64,000 nt of DNA from Cupriavidus numazuensis (GTDB lineage: Bacteria; Pseudomonadota; Gammaproteobacteria; Burkholderiales; Burkholderiaceae): the NCBI RefSeq assembly GCF_905397435.1, contig NZ_CAJPVI010000050.1, forward strand, positions 1 through 64,000, in the 5' to 3' direction. Below, piece by piece: positions 35,201 to 43,936 of this stretch. Made by a program: the position numbers and the translations under genes. The notes under the pieces are model-generated. The model had not been told where the DNA came from and did no database searches. It worked only from the letters and a program-made list of their open reading frames with translations. How positions within the stretch are numbered: position 1 is the first letter of the stretch; each line of letters opens with the position of its first letter.

Positions 35201-37324
35201 ATGAGTCTCAAACTGCATCCGGTCCACCGCGCCGTTCTGACGGTATTCGCCTGCCAGCCCATGCTCACCGGCGTCGCCCATGCGCAGGAGACAGGTGCCC
35301 CCGCAGCGGCGCGGCAAAGCCTTCCCGAGGTCACGGTGAGGGCCGATGCCAGCCAGGACCTTGGCACCGGCTACAACCCGTCCAAAACCGTCAGCGCGAC
35401 CAAGACCGAGGCACCGCTGCGTGACGTGCCGCAGACGGTCAACGTGGTCACGGCCGATGTCATGCGCGACCAGCATGCGACCTCGATGCAGGACGCCCTG
35501 AAGAACGTGCCGGGGGTGTCGTTCTCCACCGGCGATGGCCAGCGCGACCAGGTGTCGATCCGCGGCTTCACGGCGATTGCCGACCAGTTTGTGGACGGCA
35601 TCCGTGACGACGCGCTGTACTTCCGCGACCTGTCCAATGTGGACCGGGTCGAAGTCATCAAGGGGCCGGCGGCTGTGCTCTATGGCCGCGGCTCGTCGGG
35701 CGGCCTGATCAATCGCGTGACCAAGAAGCCGGGCATCGACGTGACCGACTTCGCGCTGAGCTACGGCATGTGGGCCGACCGCCGCGCCGAGGCCGACGTC
35801 GGCCGCGTGTTCGCCGACGGCGCTGCCGCGTTCCGTGTGACGGGCGCCGTGGAAAAGGCCAACAGCTATCGCTCGCAGCAGTTCCTAGATCGCAAGGCGA
35901 TTGCGCCGTCGCTCGAACTTCGCATCGCGCCCGAGACCACGGTGCTGTTGCAGGCCGACTATCTCGAGGATCGTCGCGTGACCGACTTCGGTATCCCGGC
36001 TTACAAGGGCCGCCCGGTCGACGTGCCGGCATCTCGCTACTACGGCGCGGCCAATGCGCGCGACGCGGATTACTCGCAGTCGCGGGTGTACTCCGGCACG
36101 GCCACGATCAACCACCGCTTCAACGACAGCTGGTCGATCCGCAATGCCACGCGCTACTACCACTATTCGCTGGACCGCAACAACACGCTGACCAATACCG
36201 TCAACGAGGCGGCACAGACCTTCACGATGAACCACGGCAACGTCGGCCGCGAAGAGCATGGCTGGTTCAACCAGACCGACCTGACGCAGAAGGCCAGCGT
36301 CTTCGGCATGCAGCACGAGCTGCTGTATGGCATGGAGATCGGCCAGCAGAACAAGAACCAGGTCAACAACACCAAGCCTGTGCCGGGCACCTTCAATCTC
36401 TTCAACCCGGTGCTGCCGACGCTGGCGCGCCTGGCCCCGGGCACGCCGGGCACCGACAACCTGGGCGTGTTCAATACCCTGGCGTTCTATACGCAGGACA
36501 TGGTCACGTTCAGCGAACAGTGGAAGGCGCTGGTGGGCCTGCGCTACGACCACTTCGAACAGCAAACGCTGCAGAACATCGCTGGCCTGCAGAACCTGTC
36601 GCGCACGGACAATGCCTGGAGCCCGCGCGCGGGCCTGGTGTGGCAGCCGTCGAAGGCGCAGTCGTACTACGTATCGTGGAGCAAGTCGTTCCAGCCCTCC
36701 GGCGAGGCCTTTGCGCTGGCGGCCAACAACACGCAGCTCGCCCCGGAAACCACCAACAACACCGAGGTGGGTGCCAAGTATGACTTCCTGGACGGCAAGG
36801 CCAGCGCCACGGTCTCGGTCTTCCGGCTGGAGCGCACCAATATCAAGGTGGCCAATGCCACCAATACGGCGCTGATCCCGATTGGCGAGCAGCGCACCGA
36901 CGGCGTGGAAATCTCGGGTGCGGCCGAACTGGGCAGCGGCTGGCGCTTCCTGGCGGGCTACGCCTACCTGGACGCCGAAGTGACCAAGTCGACCGCGGCC
37001 TTGCAGGGCAAGCGCGCAACGATCACGCCGAAGCATTCGGGCAATGTCTGGCTGACCAAGAGCCTCGGGTATGGCTTTGGCGTCGGCGCAGGCCTGAACC
37101 TGGTGGGCGCGCGCTATGCCGATCCGCTCAACACGGTCACGTTGCCCGGCTACGTGACGGCCGACATGATGGCCTGGTACCGCCATGGCGCGTTTGAAGC
37201 CCAGCTGAACCTGTACAACCTGTTCGACAAGAGCTACATCGTCTCGGCGCATGGCAGCAGCCCGAACCTGAACATGCCGGGCGCGCCGCGCAGCGTCATG
37301 GCGACGATTCGCTATCGGATGTAA
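35201..37324 (+). CDS. TonB-dependent siderophore receptor
   Basis: A 707-residue outer-membrane receptor. A signal peptide (to about residue 29, AHAQ) is followed by the plug domain with DVPQTVNVVTADVMRDQ, NVPGVSF, VSIRGFTAIADQFVDGIRDD and VEVIKGPAAVLYGRGSSGG, typical of siderophore receptors. The barrel ends in the C-terminal aromatic strand (MATIRYRM). It imports a ferric siderophore using TonB energy; the ligand is unknown. A possible Fur box lies upstream. An AGGAA directly touching the ATG is the only Shine-Dalgarno-like sequence, so the start is slightly uncertain. It converges with the piuC gene on a shared terminator. Confidence 0.92.
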   Translation: MSLKLHPVHRAVLTVFACQPMLTGVAHAQETGAPAAARQSLPEVTVRADASQDLGTGYNPSKTVSATKTEAPLRDVPQTVNVVTADVMRDQHATSMQDALKNVPGVSFSTGDGQRDQVSIRGFTAIADQFVDGIRDDALYFRDLSNVDRVEVIKGPAAVLYGRGSSGGLINRVTKKPGIDVTDFALSYGMWADRRAEADVGRVFADGAAAFRVTGAVEKANSYRSQQFLDRKAIAPSLELRIAPETTVLLQADYLEDRRVTDFGIPAYKGRPVDVPASRYYGAANARDADYSQSRVYSGTATINHRFNDSWSIRNATRYYHYSLDRNNTLTNTVNEAAQTFTMNHGNVGREEHGWFNQTDLTQKASVFGMQHELLYGMEIGQQNKNQVNNTKPVPGTFNLFNPVLPTLARLAPGTPGTDNLGVFNTLAFYTQDMVTFSEQWKALVGLRYDHFEQQTLQNIAGLQNLSRTDNAWSPRAGLVWQPSKAQSYYVSWSKSFQPSGEAFALAANNTQLAPETTNNTEVGAKYDFLDGKASATVSVFRLERTNIKVANATNTALIPIGEQRTDGVEISGAAELGSGWRFLAGYAYLDAEVTKSTAALQGKRATITPKHSGNVWLTKSLGYGFGVGAGLNLVGARYADPLNTVTLPGYVTADMMAWYRHGAFEAQLNLYNLFDKSYIVSAHGSSPNLNMPGAPRSVMATIRYRM

Positions 37325-37340
37325 GCGAGTCGGCGGTCAG

Positions 37341-37381
37341 AAAAAAGGGCCGGGCGGTGATTTACCGCCCGGCCCTTTTTT
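37341..37381. terminator. bidirectional rho-independent terminator
   Basis: AAAAAAGGGCCGGGCGGT (37341-37358) pairs perfectly over 18 bases with 37364-37381 around a five-base loop. An A-run on one side and a T-run on the other let it end both the receptor transcript and the converging piuC transcript. Confidence 0.95.
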
Positions 37382-37405
37382 CGTGTCTGTGACAAGACTT
37401 TCGGC

Positions 37406-38092
37406 TTACGTCTCGCTCCACTGCCGCAGCAGGTTGTGGTAGCAGCCCACCAGCGTGCGGCGCGCTTCTTCGTCGGCGCCGGTCTGGTTCAGCCGCTGGA
37501 TGGCGTTGTCCATGTCGAACAGCAGCGAGCGCTGCGTGTCATCGCGAATCAGGCTCTGGATCCAGAAGAAGCTGGCCACGCGCGTGCCGCGCGTAATCGG
37601 CGTGACCTGGTGCAGGCTGGTCGCTGGGTAGACCACCATGTCGCCGGCGTCGAGCTTGACCGAGTGCGTGCCGTAGGTGTCCTGCACCTGCAGCTCGCCG
37701 CCGTCGTAGCTGTCGCGCGGCGACAGGAACAGCGTGGCCGAGATGTCGGTGCGCAGCTTGCGCCCGTCATGCGGATGAATGCGTACGCTGCCGTCCACAT
37801 GGGCGCCGAACGTCATGCCCTCGCTGTAGCGATTGAACATCGGCGGGTAGACGATATTCGGCAGCGCGGCGCTGATGAAGCGCGGGTTGCGCTCGAGCAT
37901 GCCAAGGATCAGCCGCTGGCACTCGAGCGCCACGTCTGAGCGTTCGTCGATCTGCTGGTTGAACTTGACCGGCGCACCCGAGTAGCCGGCCGTGACGCGG
38001 CCGTCGACCCAGGCCTCGCACGCATGCTCGAGCCGTTCGCGTACGGCGCCGACCTGTTCGGCGTTGAGGACCTGGGGGATGACGACCAGCAT
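37406..38092 (-). CDS. piuC: PiuC-type Fe(II)/2-oxoglutarate dioxygenase (PKHD hydroxylase)
   Basis: A 228-residue cytoplasmic dioxygenase. The iron facial triad is H98-x-D100 (GAHVDGSV) and H161 (TSLHQV), with Arg171 for 2-oxoglutarate. The QQIDERSDVALECQRLI and RYSEGMTFGAHVDG segments are typical of PiuC/YbiX. The gene lies 18 bases after the catecholate receptor gene in the same direction, the piuA-piuC order known from Pseudomonas and relatives. Its substrate is unknown, probably a siderophore or regulator involved in iron uptake. Confidence 0.92.
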   Translation of the reverse strand: MLVVIPQVLNAEQVGAVRERLEHACEAWVDGRVTAGYSGAPVKFNQQIDERSDVALECQRLILGMLERNPRFISAALPNIVYPPMFNRYSEGMTFGAHVDGSVRIHPHDGRKLRTDISATLFLSPRDSYDGGELQVQDTYGTHSVKLDAGDMVVYPATSLHQVTPITRGTRVASFFWIQSLIRDDTQRSLLFDMDNAIQRLNQTGADEEARRTLVGCYHNLLRQWSET

Positions 38093-38110
38093 CAGGCTTT
38101 CCTTCCCTGC

Positions 38111-40354
38111 TTACATGCGATACGTGAACGACAGCATGGCGGTGCGGCCCGTGCCGGGCACCGAGCGTCCGCCATCGGACTGGATCAGCGCATCGTAATA
38201 CATCTTGTCGAAGATGTTGAACAGGTTCAGGCGCACATCATATTTAGGCTGGTGGTAGGCGATCATGCCGTCCCAGCGCACGAAGCTGCCCACCTGGACC
38301 GTGTTGGTGTTGTTGGCAAAGCGCTCCGACATATAGAAGGCGCCGCCGCCGACTTCCCAGTTGGGCAGGAAGCGGTAGCTGGTCCAGGCCGTGGCGGTGT
38401 GCTTGGGCGTATTGGTCGGTACCTTGCCGGTCGTGTTCGCGGCGATGCCGTTGATGATCTCGCCGTCCAGGTACGTGTAGCCGGCAAACACCTGCCACTT
38501 GCTGGTGATATGGCCGGTGGCGCCGGCGCGGAAGCCCTTCACGCGGATCTTGCCGGACAGCGCGTAGGTCGTGGCGTCGATCTGGCTGCGGGCATTGTCC
38601 TTGGTGATCTGGAACAGTGCCGAGGTCAGCGACAGGTCGCCGCCCATCAGGTCCCATTTGCCGCCCACTTCATACGACTTGTTCTTCTCCGGCTCCAGGT
38701 TTTGCTGGCCGACGGTGCCGACCAGTTGCTCCAGCGACGGGTTGAACGACGTCCCATACGACACATAGTAGGACTGGGCCTCGGTCGGCTGCCAGATGCC
38801 ACCGAGCCGCACGCTGGTGAAGTTGACGGTCTGGTCGGCGTTGGCCAGCGCGGTGTTGCCCAGCGTATTGGTCGAGTTGATCGAATTGCTGATGCTGGCG
38901 ATATAGCGGTCGTAGCGCAGCCCTGCCACGGCCTTCCACTGCTTGCTGAATTCGATCGAGTCGTTCAGGTAGGCCGCGATGGTGTTGGCCGAGCCGCCTT
39001 GCAGGTTGCCGGTGCTGGTCGGCACGTTGCCCGGAGATGCCGTGTAGGTCGGGTTGACCAGCGGCTCGCAGGCGACGAAGCCAGAGGTGCCGGCCGCCGC
39101 GGTCGACGTGGCCGCGGGGTTCAGCGCGACGCCGTTGCAACTGCCGTTGCGGTAGTAGTTCTGGTTGTTGTAGCCGTCGTGGCCGATTTCGGCACCGAAC
39201 AGCATGGTGTGCTTCACCGGGCCGGTATCGAAGTTGGCGGTCAGTTCGGTCTGGTTGAAGATCGAATAGTCGCGGATCTTGCGGTCGTGGCTCTGCAGGC
39301 GCACAAACAGCTGGTCGAGCGGCAGCGTGGTGGTGGTCAATGGCGTGAAGCCGCGCGCACTGACCGAGCCGACGGAGTTCGGCGCGGTTTCGCGCGCGTC
39401 GGTTTCCACGTAGTTGAACTGCGTCTGATTGCGCAGGCGCAGGTTCGGCGAGAACTTGTGCGAGATGCTGGCGTTCAGCGCGGCGATGTCCTGGTTGGTG
39501 CGATCGTCGGTGAAGCCGTAGAACGTATTGCGGTCGACGCTGGTCGGGTGGCCGTTGATGTTCGAGAAGCCATAGTCCGGCATGTCGTGGTTGTGCTGCA
39601 GCAGCGCCGACAGGGTGATCTCGGTAGGGGTGCCGATACCCAGGCGCCACGACGGCGCAATGCCGAAGTCCTGCACCGTCATCTCGTCGCGCGTGGTCGG
39701 ACGGCCGTTCTGGCCCATGGCCGAGATGCGGAACGCCGAGGTTTCGCCAGTCGGCGTGTTGTAGTCCGCCGTCGCGCGCACCAGCCCGTTCGTGGTCACC
39801 GAGCCCGTCACTTCGGTGGCGGCCTTCAGCTGCGGCTTCTTGGTGACCTGGTTGATCACGCCGCCCGTGGAGCCGCGGCCGAACAGCATCGACGACGGAC
39901 CCATCAGCACTTCCACCTGGTCCAGCGCAAACGTGTCGCGGTAGTACTGGCCGCGATCGCGGAAGCCGTCCAGATAGATGTCCGTGCGTGCAGAGAAGCC
40001 GTTCAGGTTGATGTTGTTGCCGATCTGGCCGCCTTCGGCGCCGCCGATGGTGATGCCCGGCACATTGCGCAGCGCGTCGGCGAGCGAGCTGACACCCTGC
40101 GACTCCATCAAGGCCTTGTTCACCACCGTGACCGATTGCGGTACGTCGCGCAGGTCTTCCGGCAGCTTGCTGAGGGAGCTCTTGCCGGCGTTGAAATCCT
40201 CGCGCGAGGCGGCACCCTGGACCACCACCTCCTTCAGGGTCGTCGTAGGCGCGGTGGCCGGCGCGGGTGCCTGCTGGGCAAAGGTGGCAACGGGGGCGGC
40301 AAACAGCGCGATCAGCGCGGTTGCAATGGGGGTGCGTTGGGAGCGGCGATTCAT
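38111..40354 (-). CDS. catecholate-type TonB-dependent siderophore receptor (Fiu/PiuA-like)
   Basis: A 747-residue outer-membrane receptor. Signal peptide to about residue 26, then a plug with DLRDVPQSVTVVNKALMESQGV, LADALRNVPGIT, NLNGFSARTDIYLDGFRDRGQYYRDTF and VEVLMGPSSMLFGRGSTGGVINQVTKKP, close to Fiu/PiuA. It ends in a C-terminal aromatic strand (MLSFTYRM). I start at 40354, the Met before the signal peptide; an ATG 15 codons earlier would displace it. A Fur-like dyad lies upstream and piuC follows in the same operon. Fiu-type receptors import catechol siderophores and catechol-bearing compounds. Confidence 0.93.
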   Translation of the reverse strand: MNRRSQRTPIATALIALFAAPVATFAQQAPAPATAPTTTLKEVVVQGAASREDFNAGKSSLSKLPEDLRDVPQSVTVVNKALMESQGVSSLADALRNVPGITIGGAEGGQIGNNINLNGFSARTDIYLDGFRDRGQYYRDTFALDQVEVLMGPSSMLFGRGSTGGVINQVTKKPQLKAATEVTGSVTTNGLVRATADYNTPTGETSAFRISAMGQNGRPTTRDEMTVQDFGIAPSWRLGIGTPTEITLSALLQHNHDMPDYGFSNINGHPTSVDRNTFYGFTDDRTNQDIAALNASISHKFSPNLRLRNQTQFNYVETDARETAPNSVGSVSARGFTPLTTTTLPLDQLFVRLQSHDRKIRDYSIFNQTELTANFDTGPVKHTMLFGAEIGHDGYNNQNYYRNGSCNGVALNPAATSTAAAGTSGFVACEPLVNPTYTASPGNVPTSTGNLQGGSANTIAAYLNDSIEFSKQWKAVAGLRYDRYIASISNSINSTNTLGNTALANADQTVNFTSVRLGGIWQPTEAQSYYVSYGTSFNPSLEQLVGTVGQQNLEPEKNKSYEVGGKWDLMGGDLSLTSALFQITKDNARSQIDATTYALSGKIRVKGFRAGATGHITSKWQVFAGYTYLDGEIINGIAANTTGKVPTNTPKHTATAWTSYRFLPNWEVGGGAFYMSERFANNTNTVQVGSFVRWDGMIAYHQPKYDVRLNLFNIFDKMYYDALIQSDGGRSVPGTGRTAMLSFTYRM

Positions 40355-40471
40355 GGCGTATGTCTCTTGGTCGCCCCCCGTTGCTGGCTCGTCCGGCACC
40401 GCCGCCCGCGCGAAGGCACGGGAATCGGCGAAACCGTCAAGGGAGCGATGATTTTAGCGAGCCGAATATAA

Positions 40472-40486
40472 ATGCGAATGATTTGC
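40472..40486 (-). promoter_or_regulatory. candidate Fur box of the fiu-like/piuC operon
   Basis: TGCGAATGATTTGCG is an imperfect 7-1-7 dyad that resembles the Fur consensus TGATAATNATTATCA in layout, in an A+T-rich region 118 bases upstream of the receptor start. The match is partial. Confidence 0.5.
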
Positions 40487-40642
40487 GTTGCAATTCGCGT
40501 TGTTGAAGTGACACAGACAAGATTCCCGCCTTCATGATGTCTTTAATCCAATACAAAAAAATGCGCGATAGTGCACAAAGCGCCATAATCGGAGGGGCGA
40601 AAACGCTGCAAGGACTTGCCGGGTCGGCGCTGCAAAAGAAAA

Positions 40643-40664
40643 CGGCCCTTCGTAAGAAGGGCCG
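40643..40664 (-). terminator. rho-independent terminator of the Bug-family gene
   Basis: CGGCCCTTC (40643-40651) pairs perfectly with GAAGGGCCG (40656-40664) around a GTAA loop. In the leftward direction it is followed by TTTTCTTTT. It lies 48 bases beyond the stop at 40713. Confidence 0.9.
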
Positions 40665-40712
40665 CTTCAATACATTCAGAAAATGACCGACAAGTCAGTT
40701 TGAAAATATTTC

Positions 40713-41720
40713 TCAGTCGGCGCTCATATTGGCGTTCTTTGCGATCCGGCCCAGGCGTTCCCGCTCGGATTTGATGAACGCGACAAAGCTCTCCTGCGAC
40801 CCGCCGGCCGGTTCGATGCCATTGGGCAGCAGGCGTTCGCGCGTTTCCTGCGTCTGCATGGCCGCGGTCATTTCTGCGTTCAGCTTCTTCAGGATGGCGG
40901 GATCGGTTCCCTTGGGCGCGAAGATGCCGGCCCAGTGTCCGATGCGGACTTCAGGCATCCCTTGCTCGGCCGTGGTGGGGATGTTCGGCGCGGCGCTCAT
41001 GCGTTTGTCCCACGTTGCGCCGAGCGCCTTGAGCTTGCCCGCCTTGATATGCGGCAGCACCACCACACTCGCTTCGGATGTCGCGGCAACCTGGCCGCCC
41101 ATCACCGCGGTGATGCTTTCCGATCCGCTCTTGTACGGCACCGGCGTCAGCGCGGCGCCTTTCTCCTTGAGCATCTCTTCGACGAAGTGTGGCGTGCTGC
41201 CGCTGCCGGCCGTGGCGAAGTTCACGCCGCCACCTTGCTTCTTCGAGTAGTCGATCAGCTCCTTGAGGTTGTTCACGGGCAGCGACGGCGATGCCACGAT
41301 CACCGACGGGCTCACCGCGATCAGCGACACCGGCACGAGGTCGTCCGGCGCGTACGGCATCTTCGTGCGGATCAAACTGTTGGTCACGGTGCCGACCGCA
41401 CCGACGAGGAACGTGTAGCCATCGGGTTTGCTCTTGGCCACATAGTCGGCACCGACCACACCGCCCGCGCCGGGACGGTTCTCGATCACGACAGCCTGGC
41501 CCAGGCGCTTGCTGACGGCATCGGCCGCGGCACGTGCCACCAGGTCATTGGCGCCGCCCGCCGTGAACGGCACGACGAACTTGATGACATGGTTGGGCCA
41601 CGCGTCGGCGGCGTGGACTTGCGAGGGCAGGGCTGCAAAAGTCATCGCGGTCACCGCGGCGGCCGCGGCAACGGATGGCAAGGCAAGGACCAGCGCGCGG
41701 CTGGCGGGGAACTGTCGCAT
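40713..41720 (-). CDS. Bug-family tripartite tricarboxylate transporter substrate-binding protein
   Basis: A 335-residue periplasmic binding protein of the Bug/TctC family. Signal peptide to about residue 37 (VHAADA), then WPNHVIKFVVPFTAGGANDLVARAAADAVSKRLGQ and VIENRPGAGGVVGADYVAKSKPDGYT, the family hallmarks around the ligand carboxylate site. Bug proteins are amplified in Burkholderiales and bind carboxylates or amino acids. No TctA/TctB membrane genes are adjacent, as usual for orphan Bug genes. GGAG precedes the ATG. A terminator follows. Confidence 0.93.
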   Translation of the reverse strand: MRQFPASRALVLALPSVAAAAAVTAMTFAALPSQVHAADAWPNHVIKFVVPFTAGGANDLVARAAADAVSKRLGQAVVIENRPGAGGVVGADYVAKSKPDGYTFLVGAVGTVTNSLIRTKMPYAPDDLVPVSLIAVSPSVIVASPSLPVNNLKELIDYSKKQGGGVNFATAGSGSTPHFVEEMLKEKGAALTPVPYKSGSESITAVMGGQVAATSEASVVVLPHIKAGKLKALGATWDKRMSAAPNIPTTAEQGMPEVRIGHWAGIFAPKGTDPAILKKLNAEMTAAMQTQETRERLLPNGIEPAGGSQESFVAFIKSERERLGRIAKNANMSAD

Positions 41721-41832
41721 GGTTGTCTCCGACTTGACCTGTTGGATCGATCCGCTGCGCGACGCTGATCGGCGATCGCCTGCGCTGCGGATGCCGGACG
41801 ATGTTACCGGGAGTCGCTGTCAGTGCGCTTAA

Positions 41833-41868
41833 GGTGCGTCATGCGGTGCGTCATGCGGTGCGCCATGG
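41833..41868. repeat. three tandem 12-base repeats
   Basis: GGTGCGTCATGC occurs at 41833-41844 and 41845-41856, then with two changes at 41857-41868, in the gap between two leftward genes. Its role is unknown, and slippage could vary the copy number. Confidence 0.7.
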
Positions 41869-41933
41869 TGGCGTCATGACGCAGCCGGTGGCCGCTTGTT
41901 GCACCGATGATGCGTGGTAACCCTCACGCACGA

Positions 41934-42407
41934 TCAGCGCTCGCGCTCCCAGGTCTGCGTGCGGCCCAGCAGGCTGATGCCGATGAAGCCGCGCACGTTG
42001 AGCTTGCTGCCGTCATCGGACAGCGACATCTTGCTCTTGTAGACCTTGCCGTTCTCGGGGTCGAGGATCTCGCCGCCGCTCCATTCGTTGTCGCCGGTCT
42101 TGCGCAGGCCGGACAGGATGGTCATGCCGATGATGGGCTGGTCCTTGCGCGCGTCCGTACACTTCTCGCATACCTTGGGCTTGCCGTCGCCCTCGACAAA
42201 TGTCTTCACCAGGCGGCCGCTGTAGACGCCGTTCTTCTCGGTGATCTCGACCAGCCCGCGCGGCTTGCCGGTGGAGTCGTCAATGGTCTTCCAGCTGCCG
42301 CTGGGTGTCGCCTGCGCAAGCGCTGCTGCGCTTGCGAGCATGGCGGCGGCGAACATGCCGGCGCGCAGCAGCGTGCGCGCGGTGGTGGCGTGGGGATGAA
42401 TGCGCAT
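41934..42407 (-). CDS. DUF2147 domain exported protein
   Basis: A 157-residue protein with a signal peptide (cleavage near ALAQ, residue 32) and a DUF2147 lipocalin-like beta domain: GSWKTIDDSTGKPRGLVEITEKNGVYSGRLV, a KVCEKCTDARKDQPIIGM segment with two Cys, and ILDPENGKVYKSKMSLSDDGSKLNVRGFIG. Members are periplasmic or outer-membrane proteins of unknown function. The start at 42407 is backed by GAGGAG six bases upstream. Confidence 0.9.
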   Translation of the reverse strand: MRIHPHATTARTLLRAGMFAAAMLASAAALAQATPSGSWKTIDDSTGKPRGLVEITEKNGVYSGRLVKTFVEGDGKPKVCEKCTDARKDQPIIGMTILSGLRKTGDNEWSGGEILDPENGKVYKSKMSLSDDGSKLNVRGFIGISLLGRTQTWERER

Positions 42408-43346
42408 GAAGTCTCCTCTCGGGTAGTTGTGGCTGTCGCGCGCGCGATGCCGGCAGCCATGCAGCGTGGCCTGTCGCACAGTCTGGTGGTGTCAGGCGTG
42501 CACGCCAATCTACTGGCACGGTTGACGCTCGGCAATCGGCACGCTGGCGGCCGAACGGCGGGCATGCCGCCGTGCACTTGTCCGAAAGCCGCATGCGCGC
42601 GCCGTTTGCGGGAATTCTGTATCGCAGCAAAGCGCGTCGTGCGAGGTGCCGAAGCATTCCTCTAAGCCGCTGCATCGCGCGCCTTGTCGGCGTCCCGCTG
42701 TCGGACGAATGCGGGGACATCGGCATCGGTCGACGCGTGCGGACATGCATGCCGATCGTTGCCTTCGGGCATCGCAACCTGCGTTCATTGCAAAAGCTTT
42801 GCCGGATCGCAACGCTTCGAACGCTGCGAAGTTGTTGCGTCGATGCAAATCGTTGCGCTGGCGCATCACTGTCTCTCGTCATCGCGGACATCGATGCGCG
42901 AGTCCATCGCGCACGTCATCGCGGCGAGTGAATCATCGCGTGCGTTGTGTGTCGGAACGGATAGTGGTGCGACTGTCGCGATGGCCGCGTGCGTGGTGGC
43001 ATGTCTGAGCAGCCAGCAACGGAACGTGCTCGGCGCGGTGTTGCTTCATCTGCCGGAAAGCCTTTATTCATGCGGGTTTCCAGTCGGAGCGAGGTTCGTC
43101 GCGCGTGATTGCGCGCCGTGCCGCGCCGTATTCGCGATGCCGTCGCGCGTGATGCGAGGCGACTGTCCGGCGGTGTTGGAGAGCTTGCATTCGCGTGTGT
43201 CGCGGCGCGTGTTCGCATCGTCGAACAGGTCGTGTGTGGATGCATGCGGACGTCGTCGCGCGAGGGTGTCGGCGATGTCTTCGCGAGGCGGCGCACATGA
43301 ACTAGATCGACATGCGCACGCACGCAAGTTTTTTTGCACTTTTTTC
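42408..43346. other. gene-free stretch rich in GCGATG/CGTCGCG words
   Basis: About 940 bases without a believable gene. Open frames exist on both strands but have no ribosome sites, and their products are Cys/Arg/Ser-rich with no protein-like pattern. The sequence is full of short related words (gcgatgc, cgtcgcg, tcgcgcg) and the G+C level stays high until a sudden T-rich run near 43328-43347. No tRNA, riboswitch or mobile-element signature was recognised. Confidence 0.5.
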
Positions 43347-43375
43347 TTAACATCATCGTGCAAACGAATTATGAT
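43347..43375 (+). promoter_or_regulatory. strong sigma-70-like promoter
   Basis: TTAACA (43347-43352) and TATGAT (43370-43375) are separated by 17 bases, each one base from consensus, in the A+T-rich boundary of the gene-poor region. It points toward the histone-like gene, which would then have a leader of about 550 bases. Confidence 0.65.
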
Positions 43376-43936
43376 TCGCCTTGACAAGAGTCCCACTTCA
43401 TTGCATCGAAGCAGGAAGCAAGATCGAACGATGAGCGCGATGCGCGCTTCGATGCAGTGACACAGTGACACAGTGACACGTGATGCAGGTAGCTGAGGAG
43501 CACGAGAACTTTGACGCAGACCAAGCCGAACCGGCTTCTTAAAACGCGTGCAGTCTCCTTTGGCCCAGAGACGGGATGGGCCAGCTACCTCAAGATGAAT
43601 GCCGTCTGCCGTGCGCGAGGCCATGCCCGCACCGCAGGCAAGCCGTCCGATATCTCCTCATTGCTGGCTGCACGCCGACTCGACGGGCGGCGTGGGCCGA
43701 TCGAATATTCCGGGGCGCGGCAAGTGCCCGGAGCCCGCTTGCGGGCCCGCCTTGCCGCCAGTGCGTCGCCATCGGCGACGGCCCTGCTACCGAATTCATT
43801 AGCGTGCGGCGGAGGTAAAGCCGTGCGCCGATGAATCGCTCGCTCGACTGGGGTAACGGCAGTACGCTGCGCCTCGGGTCGGTCGGGTCGCCAACTTAGG
43901 TCATTCGATATTCACTCTCTAGTGAAGGAGTTATCC
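43376..43936 (+). other. long structured leader of the histone-like gene
   Basis: No convincing protein gene; a forward frame from 43511 to 43834 lacks a ribosome site and family pattern. It holds three exact tandem copies of CAGTGACA (43455-43478), a two-tier hairpin (GCGGCAAG 43717-43724 with CTTGCCGC 43751-43758, enclosing GCCCGC/GCGGGC), and a small hairpin (CGTCGCC 43764-43770 with GGCGACG 43774-43780). If transcription starts at the promoter above, this is untranslated leader. Confidence 0.45.

Noticed and set aside
38024..40471. An 815-codon forward open frame
   Set aside because: It is antisense to the Fiu-like receptor and piuC start. Composition is low-complexity Val/Gly/Arg typical of shadow frames.
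42684..43460. A 258-codon forward frame in the gene-free region
   Set aside because: The product is Cys/Ser/Arg-rich without pattern, no Shine-Dalgarno precedes it, and it runs through the promoter-like A+T-rich boundary.
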